From Tidjanibacter sp. (GTDB lineage Bacteria; Bacteroidota; Bacteroidia; Bacteroidales; Rikenellaceae), in assembly GCA_017628675.1 (NCBI GenBank), contig JAGBYS010000123.1, forward strand, positions 1 to 5,138: a DNA stretch of 5,138 bases, written 5' to 3'. The position numbers and the translations under genes are program-made. The notes beneath the pieces were generated by a model. The model was not told where the DNA came from, did no database searches, and saw only the letters and a program-made list of their open reading frames with translations. Shown in pieces: positions 1-5,138 of this stretch; within the stretch, counting starts at the first letter, position 1; each line of letters opens with the position of its first letter.

Positions 1-115
1 CCCGACCGCCTTACCCTGAAAGTTAAAAATGCATAGAACGGGATGAATACAAGGCGCACAAGAAAATCCCCAACAAGAAGCTATTCCCAAAAGAAATAAG
101 TGCAGATTGTTCAGG

Positions 116-200
116 GATTTTTGTGCCAACAAGATGGGCGAGGTCCGCAGCCTACTCTCTGTAGGTGAGGATCTCGCCCGTTGTAGTTGGTGCAAAAATC
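116..200 (+). other. 85-nt long imperfect hairpin downstream of dnaK
   Basis: The left arm (116-146) pairs with the right arm (169-200). GATTTTTG at 116-123 is the exact complement of 193-200, CCAAC at 126-130 pairs with 186-190, and an 11-bp block at 136-146 pairs with 169-179 with one G-T. At the tip, CCTAC (151-155) pairs with GTAGG (161-165) around a 5-nt loop. Read as plus-strand RNA, the positions that do not match perfectly are mostly G-U wobbles (124, 125, 133, 135, 143), which would be A/C mismatches in minus-strand RNA. It begins about 20 nt beyond the dnaK stop codon, so it may act as a dnaK 3' end or as a terminator between convergent units. There is no clean U-tract directly beside it on either strand. 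A competing 7-bp stem exists at 186-192/200-206. Its role is unproven: terminator, 3'-end stabiliser or small RNA are all possible. Confidence 0.5.
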
Positions 201-220
201 ACCAACAAGATGTGCTTATT

Positions 221-2113
221 TTATTTTACTTCTTCAAACTCAACATCCTCAGCCTGCTGCTGACCCTGCTGCTGGGGCTCACCCTGGGGAGCACCCTGAG
301 CCTGCTGAGCACCGCTCTGAGCATAGATGTCCTGCGAGGCTGCCTGCCAAGCGGCGTTGAGTTTCTCGGTTGCGGCGTCGATGCCTGCAAGGTTCTGCGA
401 CGAGTGTGCGCTCTTGAGCTCTGCGAGGGCGCTCTCGATAGCCTGCTTCTTCTCAGCGGGGATCTTGTCGCCATACTCTTTGAGCTGCTTCTCGGTCGAG
501 AAGATCATCGAGTCTGCACCGTTGATTTTGTCAACCCTCTCGCGCTCCTCTTTGTCCTTAGCCTCGTTGGCCTTAGCCTCGTCTTTCATACGCTGGATCT
601 CGGCGTCGGTCAAGCCGCTCGAAGCCTCGATGCGGATGCTCTGCTCCTTGCCGGTGCCTTTGTCCTTAGCCGAAACACTCAGGATACCGTTGGCGTCGAT
701 GTCGAACGAAACCTCAATCTGGGGTACGCCACGGGGAGCTGCGGGGATGCCGTCGAGGTGGAAGCGACCGATGGTCTTGTTGTCGCGTGCCATCTGGCGC
801 TCGCCCTGGAGCACGTGGATCTCAACCTCGGGCTGGTTGTCCTGTGCGGTGGAGAATACCTGGCTCTTGCGCACGGGTATGGTGGTGTTGGCGTCAATCA
901 GACGGGTGAACACGCCACCGAGGGTCTCGATACCGAGCGACAGAGGGGTAACATCCAGCAGGAGCACATCCTTAACCTCACCGGTCAGTACGCCACCCTG
1001 GATTGCTGCACCAATGGCCACAACCTCATCGGGGTTCACACCCTTCGAGGGGGTCTTGCCGAAGAAGTCCTCAACAACCTTCTGGATTGCGGGGATACGG
1101 GTCGAACCACCCACGAGGATAACCTCATCAATCTGATTTGCAGAGAGTCCTGCATCGCTCAGTGCCTTGCGGCAGGGCTCGATGGTTGCACGGATGAGCG
1201 AGTCGGCCAGCTGCTCAAATTTGGCCCTGGTGAGGGTCATTACAAGGTGCTGGGGAATGCCATCCACGGGCATAATGTAGGGGAGGTTAATCTCGGTCGA
1301 GGTGCTGCTCGAGAGCTCGATTTTTGCCTTCTCGGCGGCCTCTTTCAGACGCTGCATAGCCATAGGATCCTTGCGCAGGTCGATGCCGTGTTTGCTCTGG
1401 AACTCGGCAGCCATCCAGTCGATGATCACGTGGTCGAAGTCGTCACCACCGAGGTGGGTATCACCGTTGGTCGACTTAACCTCAAATACGCCGTCGCCAA
1501 GCTCGAGAATCGAGATATCGAAGGTACCACCACCAAGGTCATAAACGGCAATTTTCATATCCTTGCCGGCCTTATCCAGACCATAGGCGAGAGCTGCTGC
1601 GGTGGGCTCGTTGATGATACGACGCACCTTCAGACCTGCAATCTCACCAGCCTCTTTGGTGGCCTGACGCTGCGAGTCGCTGAAGTATGCAGGCACAGTG
1701 ATAACAGCCTCATTCACAGTGGTTCCGAGGTAATCCTCAGCGGTCTTTTTCATCTTCTGCAGAACGATAGCCGAGATCTCCTGGGGGGTATATTTGCGGT
1801 CGCCGATCTCCACCATAGGAACATCGTTTGCGCCTGCAACTACCGAGTAGGGAACGCGGGTTACATCCTTAGCCACCTGGCTCATCTTCTCACCCATAAA
1901 ACGCTTGATGGAGAAGATGGTATTTTTGGGGTTGGTGATAGCCTGACGCTTTGCGGGGTCGCCCACTTTGCGCTCGCCACCGTCGGTGAAAGCCACAATC
2001 GAAGGGGTTGTGCGGTGACCCTCGCTGTTGGGGATAACTACGGGCTCATTGCCCTCCATAACTGCTACACACGAGTTGGTTGTACCAAGGTCGATACCAA
2101 TAATCTTTGCCAT
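221..2113 (-). CDS. dnaK: Molecular chaperone DnaK (Hsp70)
   Basis: This is a complete Hsp70 of 630 residues, close to the roughly 638 of E. coli DnaK. It is a cytosolic ATP-dependent chaperone that binds exposed hydrophobic segments of unfolded proteins and cycles with DnaJ and GrpE, neither of which is encoded here. The nucleotide-binding domain spans about residues 1-380, with the phosphate-binding signature IDLGTTNS (7-14), the catalytic lysine K70, the second signature around [10 protein letters not shown] (192-201) with T197, and the third signature [11 protein letters not shown] (331-341). The conserved hydrophobic linker VLLLDV (383-388) leads into the substrate-binding domain (about 390-500) and a helical lid. 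A Q/G-rich flexible segment (about 601-620) precedes the usual acidic end, EFEEVK. The ATG at 2113 gives the standard [10 protein letters not shown] start. The leader is A-rich with no Shine-Dalgarno, as is normal in Bacteroidetes. The gene stands alone; heat-shock control is suggested by the palindromic upstream region. Confidence 0.98.
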   Translation of the reverse strand: MAKIIGIDLGTTNSCVAVMEGNEPVVIPNSEGHRTTPSIVAFTDGGERKVGDPAKRQAITNPKNTIFSIKRFMGEKMSQVAKDVTRVPYSVVAGANDVPMVEIGDRKYTPQEISAIVLQKMKKTAEDYLGTTVNEAVITVPAYFSDSQRQATKEAGEIAGLKVRRIINEPTAAALAYGLDKAGKDMKIAVYDLGGGTFDISILELGDGVFEVKSTNGDTHLGGDDFDHVIIDWMAAEFQSKHGIDLRKDPMAMQRLKEAAEKAKIELSSSTSTEINLPYIMPVDGIPQHLVMTLTRAKFEQLADSLIRATIEPCRKALSDAGLSANQIDEVILVGGSTRIPAIQKVVEDFFGKTPSKGVNPDEVVAIGAAIQGGVLTGEVKDVLLLDVTPLSLGIETLGGVFTRLIDANTTIPVRKSQVFSTAQDNQPEVEIHVLQGERQMARDNKTIGRFHLDGIPAAPRGVPQIEVSFDIDANGILSVSAKDKGTGKEQSIRIEASSGLTDAEIQRMKDEAKANEAKDKEERERVDKINGADSMIFSTEKQLKEYGDKIPAEKKQAIESALAELKSAHSSQNLAGIDAATEKLNAAWQAASQDIYAQSGAQQAQGAPQGEPQQQGQQQAEDVEFEEVK

Positions 2114-2234
2114 AATCTTTTGTCTAATTTTGTTTGTTTATACTTATATATTTTGTACTCTCTTTTTTTCTCCTCCGCCCCAGAGGTCGTGCCCCACGGC
2201 GGTCGAGGTTTCGACTCTCTATGTTCAATCTCTG

Positions 2235-2321
2235 TGCCAAGCAGAAAATCTGTGCCACATCTGCCATATCTGACACAAAAGGTCGTCTGGCGACTGACAA
2301 TTTGTCAGTTTCGAGGTGCCA
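2235..2321. promoter_or_regulatory. Cluster of TGNCA units and a palindrome, putative dnaK operator
   Basis: TGCCA or TGACA units lie at 2235, 2253, 2262, 2271, 2295 and 2317, with the first four spaced 18, 9 and 9 bp. An inverted TGTCA at 2303 completes a perfect 17-bp palindrome, ACTGACAA-T-TTGTCAGT (2293-2309). The cluster lies 120 to 210 bp upstream of the dnaK start and also upstream of the divergent gene at 2438. An operator or heat-shock element is inferred from the symmetry and the position beside a chaperone gene. No good TAnnTTTG box was found for dnaK itself, so the transcription start is unknown. Confidence 0.4.
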
Positions 2322-2355
2322 AAAAGTGGATGATTAAAAAAAGTGGTGGCAAAAT

Positions 2356-2386
2356 TTTGTTTTCTCATAAAAGGGTAGTAATTTTA
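2356..2386 (+). promoter_or_regulatory. Bacteroidetes-type promoter for the HTH gene
   Basis: TTTG at 2356-2359 is followed after 19 bp by TAATTTTA (2379-2386), which matches the Bacteroidetes -7 consensus TAnnTTTG except at the last base. The spacing agrees with the known -33/-7 arrangement. It would start transcription near 2391-2395 and leave an A-rich leader of roughly 45 nt before the ATG at 2438. This is pattern matching only. Confidence 0.4.
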
Positions 2387-2437
2387 TGGTGCTAAAGATT
2401 TCCATTAACGGATAACAAACTAAAACTTAATACCACT

Positions 2438-2686
2438 ATGATTACAACCTTTAATGAATTGCGTCGCATCAAGGACAAATTGCCCAGCGGAAGCATGCAG
2501 CGCATCGCAGACGAGGTAGGCTGCGATGCAGATGAAGTAAGAAACTATTTTGGCGGTCGCCACTTCGAGGGCGGTACTACCGCAGGTGTTCACTTCGAGG
2601 AGGGTCCCGATGGCGGTACCGTTAGCTTCGACGACGACACCATCTTCAACGCTGCAATGCGCATCCTCAAGGAGCTTGAGAAATAG
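2438..2686 (+). CDS. Small helix-turn-helix DNA-binding protein
   Basis: This gene encodes an 82-residue protein resembling a small conserved family of Bacteroidetes predicted DNA-binding proteins that begin with a TFNELRRIKD-like motif. Residues about 19-38 read as a helix-turn-helix: SMQRIADEVG forms the first helix, and DADEVRNYF would be the recognition helix, followed by GG. The second half is rich in glycine and acidic residues (GPDGG at 57-61) and ends in a short helix (about 67-82). It has no signal peptide or membrane segment, so it should be cytosolic or nucleoid-associated. The start is supported by an A-rich leader without Shine-Dalgarno and a promoter-like sequence upstream. A strong terminator begins 19 bp after the stop, making this a single-gene unit. 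It is divergent from dnaK and shares its upstream region, so it might regulate that region, but this is only a guess. Its target and exact function are not known to me. An overlapping minus-strand open frame here was judged a shadow. Confidence 0.85.
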   Translation: MITTFNELRRIKDKLPSGSMQRIADEVGCDADEVRNYFGGRHFEGGTTAGVHFEEGPDGGTVSFDDDTIFNAAMRILKELEK

Positions 2687-2705
2687 TCCGCATAGGCGCA
2701 CAGGC

Positions 2706-2750
2706 AAAACAAAAGAAGTCCAGCCACCAAGGCTGGACTTCTTTTGTTTT
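2706..2750. terminator. Bidirectional rho-independent terminator
   Basis: A perfect 20-bp inverted repeat (2706-2725 and 2731-2750) surrounds a 5-nt ACCAA loop. The core is GC-rich (GTCCAGCC/GGCTGGAC) and the outer arms are A-rich on one side and T-rich on the other, so each strand gives a GC stem followed by CTTTTGTTTT. It lies 19 bp after the stop of the HTH gene and 76 bp beyond the stop of the convergent fabZ-like gene, so it can end both transcripts. Confidence 0.92.
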
Positions 2751-2752
2751 AA

Positions 2753-2780
2753 TGCAAAATGCAAAATTCAAAATTCAAAA
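2753..2780. repeat. Four tandem 7-bp repeats, TKCAAAA
   Basis: The sequence reads TGCAAAA, TGCAAAA, TTCAAAA, TTCAAAA without interruption, followed by TTAAG. It sits between the terminator and the end of the fabZ-like gene. Short A/T-rich repeats of this kind are, in my recollection, frequent in Bacteroidetes intergenic DNA. No function is apparent. Confidence 0.75.
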
Positions 2781-2826
2781 TTAAGCGAGGAGAACAATCA
2801 AAACTCCCAATTTCTCCTAACGCCCT

Positions 2827-3237
2827 CTAAATCAGCGCAAAGGACAAATCGCCCCTGCAGCACAACTTGCCATCCACGGTAAGCTCGGCGTGACAGAAGA
2901 CCAGCGGCCCACGACGACTTATGAGCGTTGCCACAACCTGGCACTCGTCGCCCGGGCGCACCATACCCTTGAACCTCACATTATCGATGCCCGAATAGAG
3001 GGTGCTCTTATTTGGGAGGTCCTCCTTGACGAGCATCGCACAACTCTGCGCCATAATCTCGCAGAGAACCACCCCTGGGACTATGGGGTTACCCGGGAAG
3101 TGACCACGGCAGAAAAACTCGTCCTCGCGTATGCGGTAGCGAGCCTCACACCTTCCCTCCTCCACCACTTCGGCCTCATCAAGCAGCAGCATAGGCTCCC
3201 TATGGTGCAGATAGCGCTTCAGTTCTTCTCTATCCAT
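2827..3237 (-). CDS. fabZ: FabZ-like 3-hydroxyacyl-ACP dehydratase
   Basis: This is a 136-residue single hotdog-fold protein, slightly shorter than E. coli FabZ (151). It is expected to remove water from (3R)-3-hydroxyacyl-ACP to give trans-2-enoyl-ACP in the cytosolic type II fatty-acid cycle. HREPMLLLD (12-20) matches the FabZ N-terminal motif. GHFPGNPIVPGV (45-56) carries the catalytic histidine H46, and CEIMAQ (59-64) carries the catalytic glutamate E60. FKGMVRPGD (89-97) matches the conserved strand and loop of the family. The ATG at 3237 lies 12 bp after the fabK stop, so the two are almost certainly co-transcribed, and their products act in consecutive steps. Many Bacteroidetes carry their main FabZ fused to LpxC, so this stand-alone copy may be a second dehydratase with its own chain-length or pathway preference. 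FabA-type isomerase activity cannot be excluded from sequence alone. The family call is firm; the exact substrate is inferred. Confidence 0.88.
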   Translation of the reverse strand: MDREELKRYLHHREPMLLLDEAEVVEEGRCEARYRIREDEFFCRGHFPGNPIVPGVVLCEIMAQSCAMLVKEDLPNKSTLYSGIDNVRFKGMVRPGDECQVVATLISRRGPLVFCHAELTVDGKLCCRGDLSFALI

Positions 3238-3249
3238 ACCCTCTTTATC

Positions 3250-4197
3250 TTATGCTAAGTGGCTGTTAACGAACTCTCTGATAACCTTTTCAGCGCCCAG
3301 GATGAGGTCTTCGACGATGGCCTTTGCCGGCTCCTCGGCACGCACCAAGCCCGCACACTCGCCAGCCATATAGCTACCATACTCGTCGCCCTCCTGCACC
3401 GCCTTGCGCAGCGAGCCCGTGCCAAAGGCGAGTATATCCTCGGGCCTCACGGTGGGGTCGCTCTCCATCTTGGCAAACTCACGCGAGAAGGGGGTCTTGA
3501 GCGAGCGCACAGGGTGTCCGAGGCTCTTGCCGGTGACGGTTGTGGAGATGTCGGTGGCCTTGAGGATGTTCTCCTTGTAGCGTGGGTGGACATTACACTC
3601 GGTGGCCACCAGGAAGCGTGTGCCCACCTGCACACCCTCGGCTCCGAGCATAAAGGCCGCAGCCGCTCCCCTACCGTCGCAGATGCCACCCGCAGCAACC
3701 ACGGGAATATCCACAGCATCAACGATTTGGGGAATCAGAGGCATAGTGTGCAACTCGCCCACGTGGCCGCCCGACTCGGCGCCCTCGGCCACAATAGCGT
3801 CCGCACCTGCACGCTGCATCTTCAGGGCCAGAGCCACCGAAGGCACCACGGGGATAACCTTAATGCCGGCAGCCTTCCAGGCCTCCATAAACCTCACTGG
3901 CGAGCCCGCACCTGTGGTAACAATCTTCACACCCTCCTCCACAATCATCTGTGCAACCTCCTCCACATTGGGGGCCTGCAACATCAGGTTGACGCCGAAG
4001 GGTTTATCGGTGAGTTCACGGCACTTTCTAATCTCTGCCCTTACAGCCTCGGTGCCCGCATTGATTGCGGAGATAAGACCCAGACCGCCCGCATTGGACA
4101 CGGCGGCAGCAAGCGAGGCGTCGGCCACCCAGGCCATACCGCCCTGAAACACAGGATACTCGATGCCGAGTATCTGACATATTCTGCTTTTTATCAT
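3250..4197 (-). CDS. fabK: FMN-dependent enoyl-ACP reductase II (FabK)
   Basis: This 315-residue flavoprotein belongs to the nitronate monooxygenase / 2-nitropropane dioxygenase-like TIM-barrel family. Extended similarity to streptococcal FabK (324 residues) from the first residues makes enoyl-ACP reductase the preferred call. That enzyme reduces trans-2-enoyl-ACP with NAD(P)H through FMN, the last step of each elongation round. Visible motifs are YPVFQGGMAWVAD (14-26), KPFGVNLML (65-73), TTGAGSP (94-100), VIPVVPSVALA (114-124), EGAESGGHVG (138-147) with the conserved histidine H145, and AAGGICDGRGAAAAFMLGAE (168-187) followed by VQVGTRF, the phosphate-binding part of the flavin site. The ATG at 4197 gives the usual MIKSRICQILGI-type start. 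It is followed 12 bp later by the FabZ-like gene and preceded by a 120-bp gap after rnhA. FabK-type reductases are generally insensitive to triclosan, unlike FabI. A true nitronate monooxygenase is the alternative but is less likely given the pairing with fabZ. Confidence 0.9.
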   Translation of the reverse strand: MIKSRICQILGIEYPVFQGGMAWVADASLAAAVSNAGGLGLISAINAGTEAVRAEIRKCRELTDKPFGVNLMLQAPNVEEVAQMIVEEGVKIVTTGAGSPVRFMEAWKAAGIKVIPVVPSVALALKMQRAGADAIVAEGAESGGHVGELHTMPLIPQIVDAVDIPVVAAGGICDGRGAAAAFMLGAEGVQVGTRFLVATECNVHPRYKENILKATDISTTVTGKSLGHPVRSLKTPFSREFAKMESDPTVRPEDILAFGTGSLRKAVQEGDEYGSYMAGECAGLVRAEEPAKAIVEDLILGAEKVIREFVNSHLA

Positions 4198-4210
4198 AAC
4201 TTCTTAAATT

Positions 4211-4253
4211 GAAAAATGAAGAGAGGAATGGGAGAGATGAGAGAGATGGGAAA
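4211..4253. repeat. Polypurine/polypyrimidine tract upstream of fabK
   Basis: On the plus strand 4211-4253 is almost all A and G with a few isolated T residues; GAGAGATG occurs twice with a 9-bp period (4232 and 4241). In the fabK leader, the RNA would be pyrimidine-rich. It lies 13 to 56 nt ahead of the fabK start codon. It may simply be low-complexity intergenic drift. Confidence 0.55.
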
Positions 4254-4288
4254 TATCAATCACTAAATTCCCTATAAGTACCCCCCTA

Positions 4289-4296
4289 CAAACCTA
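4289..4296 (-). promoter_or_regulatory. Possible -7 box for fabK-fabZ
   Basis: On the minus strand the sequence reads TAGGTTTG, an exact match to the Bacteroidetes -7 consensus TAnnTTTG. It lies about 90 bp upstream of the fabK start, just after the rnhA stop. No TTG is present at the expected -33 position, which weakens the case. Transcription reading through from rnhA is an alternative. Confidence 0.3.
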
Positions 4297-4317
4297 CCTG
4301 CACAAGCTTGCTACCCT

Positions 4318-4785
4318 CTAACCTCGAGCAGCGGTTGCCTCATAGCCCACATCCTCCAGGAGTCCCTGCCCGTGTGCTGCCGCCACCGCCAACTCGTCGC
4401 AGCGGTTGTTCTCAACGGTGGTTGCGTGGCCCTTGACCCACACAAACCTCACACGATGACGACGATAGACCCTCAGAAAGCGCATCCACAAATCGGGATT
4501 TTTAGCCTTATCAAAGCCCTTTTTCTCCCAGCCGAAGAGCCAACCCTTCTCCACCGAATCGACCACATATTTACTGTCGGAGTAGATGGTCACATCCGTA
4601 CCCTCGAACTTGAGGGCCTCGAGCGCAACGCAGACGGCCAACAACTCCATACGGTTGTTGGTCGTCAGCCTATAGCCGGCGCTCAGCTCTTTGCGGTAGG
4701 GGGGCGAGAGCAATACTACTCCATAGCCTCCTCTACCCGGATTGCCGAGTGCGGAGCCATCTGTATAGATCGTTACGGTGGGCAC
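4318..4785 (-). CDS. rnhA: Ribonuclease HI
   Basis: This is a complete 155-residue RNase HI, the same length as E. coli RnhA. It cleaves the RNA strand of RNA-DNA hybrids in the cytosol with two metal ions, removing R-loops and primers. The four catalytic acids are visible: D9 in IYTDGSALGNPG (6-17), E47 in NNRMELLA (43-50), D70 in IYSDSKYV (67-74) and D130 in NNRCDELA (126-133). The assisting histidine is H120 in WVKGHA. The basic handle segment GWLFGWEKKGF (81-91) is also present, which is the bacterial RNase HI type rather than the shorter viral or archaeal forms. The start is GTG (4783-4785): an in-frame TAG only two codons upstream (4792-4794) rules out any longer protein, and MPTVTIYTDG is the natural N-terminus. 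It lies 118 bp downstream of the DksA-family gene and 120 bp upstream of fabK on the same strand. Confidence 0.96.
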   Translation of the reverse strand: MPTVTIYTDGSALGNPGRGGYGVVLLSPPYRKELSAGYRLTTNNRMELLAVCVALEALKFEGTDVTIYSDSKYVVDSVEKGWLFGWEKKGFDKAKNPDLWMRFLRVYRRHRVRFVWVKGHATTVENNRCDELAVAAAHGQGLLEDVGYEATAARG

Positions 4786-4903
4786 TATTCTCTACTTGGA
4801 TACCTCTTCTTTATATATCGCTCGGGCGCAGGCGCGCGTGAAGGATGGCCTCATCCCCACAGCAGACCGCCACAACTCTCCCCCTTGCGGCTACATTGTT
4901 CTT

Positions 4904-5138
4904 TTAGCGCCTTTTCTCCTTAGCCTCCACCGAGAGGGTTGCGTGGGGCACCACTTTCAGGCGCTCCTTGGGGATGAGCTTACCTGTCTCGCGGCAGATG
5001 CCGTAGGTCTTATTTTCGATGCGCAGAAGGGCAGCCTCGAGGTGCTGAATGAATTTGAGCTGGCGCTGTGCAAGGCGTCCCATCTCCTCTTTGGAGAGGG
5101 TTGCAGCACCCTCTTCGAGCACCTTGAAGGTGGGCGAA
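4904..5138 (-). CDS. TraR/DksA-family regulator, C-terminal part, zinc ligands lost
   Basis: The window holds the last 77 residues and the TAA stop; the N-terminus lies beyond the right edge. The frame is open to position 5138, and the GTG at 5122 is internal, since SPTFK precedes it in frame. The segment LAQRQLKFIQHLEAALLRI is the coiled-coil or helix leading into the globular domain, and NKTYGICRETGKLIPKERL aligns with the DksA motif YGxCxxCGxxIPxxRL. Canonical DksA has four zinc cysteines; here only the first remains (C in YGIC), and the others are T, S (in TLSV) and A (in VEAK). The fold is presumably kept without zinc, as I recall for other Bacteroidetes members of the family. DksA proteins bind the RNA polymerase secondary channel and, with ppGpp, adjust transcription of rRNA and amino-acid genes. 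Whether this one does so is not shown. Confidence 0.88.
   Translation of the reverse strand, partial: SPTFKVLEEGAATLSKEEMGRLAQRQLKFIQHLEAALLRIENKTYGICRETGKLIPKERLKVVPHATLSVEAKEKRR

Noticed and set aside
1..36. An open frame at the left edge (PDRLTLKVKNA then TAG) that could be the tail of a plus-strand gene.
   Set aside because: Eleven codons are too few to identify a gene; it would fit a convergent neighbour of dnaK but needs the sequence to the left.
2170..2176. GGAGGAG on the minus strand upstream of dnaK, resembling a Shine-Dalgarno site.
   Set aside because: It is 56 nt from the ATG, far outside the working distance, and Bacteroidetes rarely use such sites.
107..2395. A 762-codon open frame on the plus strand opposite dnaK.
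   Set aside because: It is the antisense shadow of dnaK, caused by codon bias; the translation is low-complexity and matches no family, while the minus strand gives a textbook Hsp70.
2420..2764. A 114-codon minus-strand open frame covering the small HTH gene.
   Set aside because: It runs through the strong terminator and has no family resemblance; the plus-strand frame has a clear helix-turn-helix, promoter-like sequence and terminator.
2788..2818. AGGAGAA/TTCTCCT inverted repeat just downstream of the fabZ-like gene.
   Set aside because: A 7-bp stem with a 17-nt loop is weak, and the neighbouring 20-bp hairpin explains termination better.
3259..4212. A 317-codon plus-strand open frame opposite fabK.
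   Set aside because: It is a shadow of fabK with histidine- and leucine-rich composition and no recognisable domain.
4786..4903. The gap between the DksA-family gene and rnhA, including a 5-bp stem at 4843-4856.
   Set aside because: The stem is short and has no U-tract, and no promoter box was found; nothing here can be supported as a feature.

Overview
The window looks like a chromosomal housekeeping segment from a Bacteroidales bacterium, plausibly of the Alistipes/Rikenellaceae type. This is inferred from three things. The start codons have A-rich leaders and no Shine-Dalgarno sites. At least one promoter resembles the Bacteroidetes TTTG/TAnnTTTG pattern. The proteins also look like that phylum: a zinc-less TraR/DksA protein, a small 'NELRRIKD' helix-turn-helix protein and a FabK-type enoyl reductase. 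No mobile element, CRISPR array, tRNA or rRNA was found.

Layout from left to right. Positions 1-220 hold no convincing gene but contain an 85-nt imperfect hairpin (116-200) just beyond the 3' end of dnaK. dnaK (2113 to 221, minus strand) is complete and encodes a canonical 630-residue Hsp70. A 324-bp divergent intergenic region (2114-2437) follows. It carries a perfect 17-bp palindrome and a cluster of TGNCA units, probably regulatory for dnaK, and a Bacteroidetes-like promoter facing right. That promoter serves a small 82-residue helix-turn-helix protein (2438-2686, plus). A perfect 20-bp inverted repeat (2706-2750) works as a bidirectional terminator between this gene and the convergent unit to its right.

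The right half is entirely on the minus strand. In transcription order it holds the 3' part of a TraR/DksA-family gene (cut by the window edge), rnhA (RNase HI, GTG start), fabK (FMN-dependent enoyl-ACP reductase II) and a FabZ-like hotdog dehydratase. The last two are 12 bp apart and form a clear two-gene unit covering consecutive steps of fatty-acid elongation: dehydration of 3-hydroxyacyl-ACP, then reduction of the enoyl-ACP.

No wholly new system is evident. The points most worth following up are the structured non-coding DNA on both sides of dnaK, the divergent pairing of dnaK with a small DNA-binding protein, and the near-complete loss of the DksA zinc ligands.
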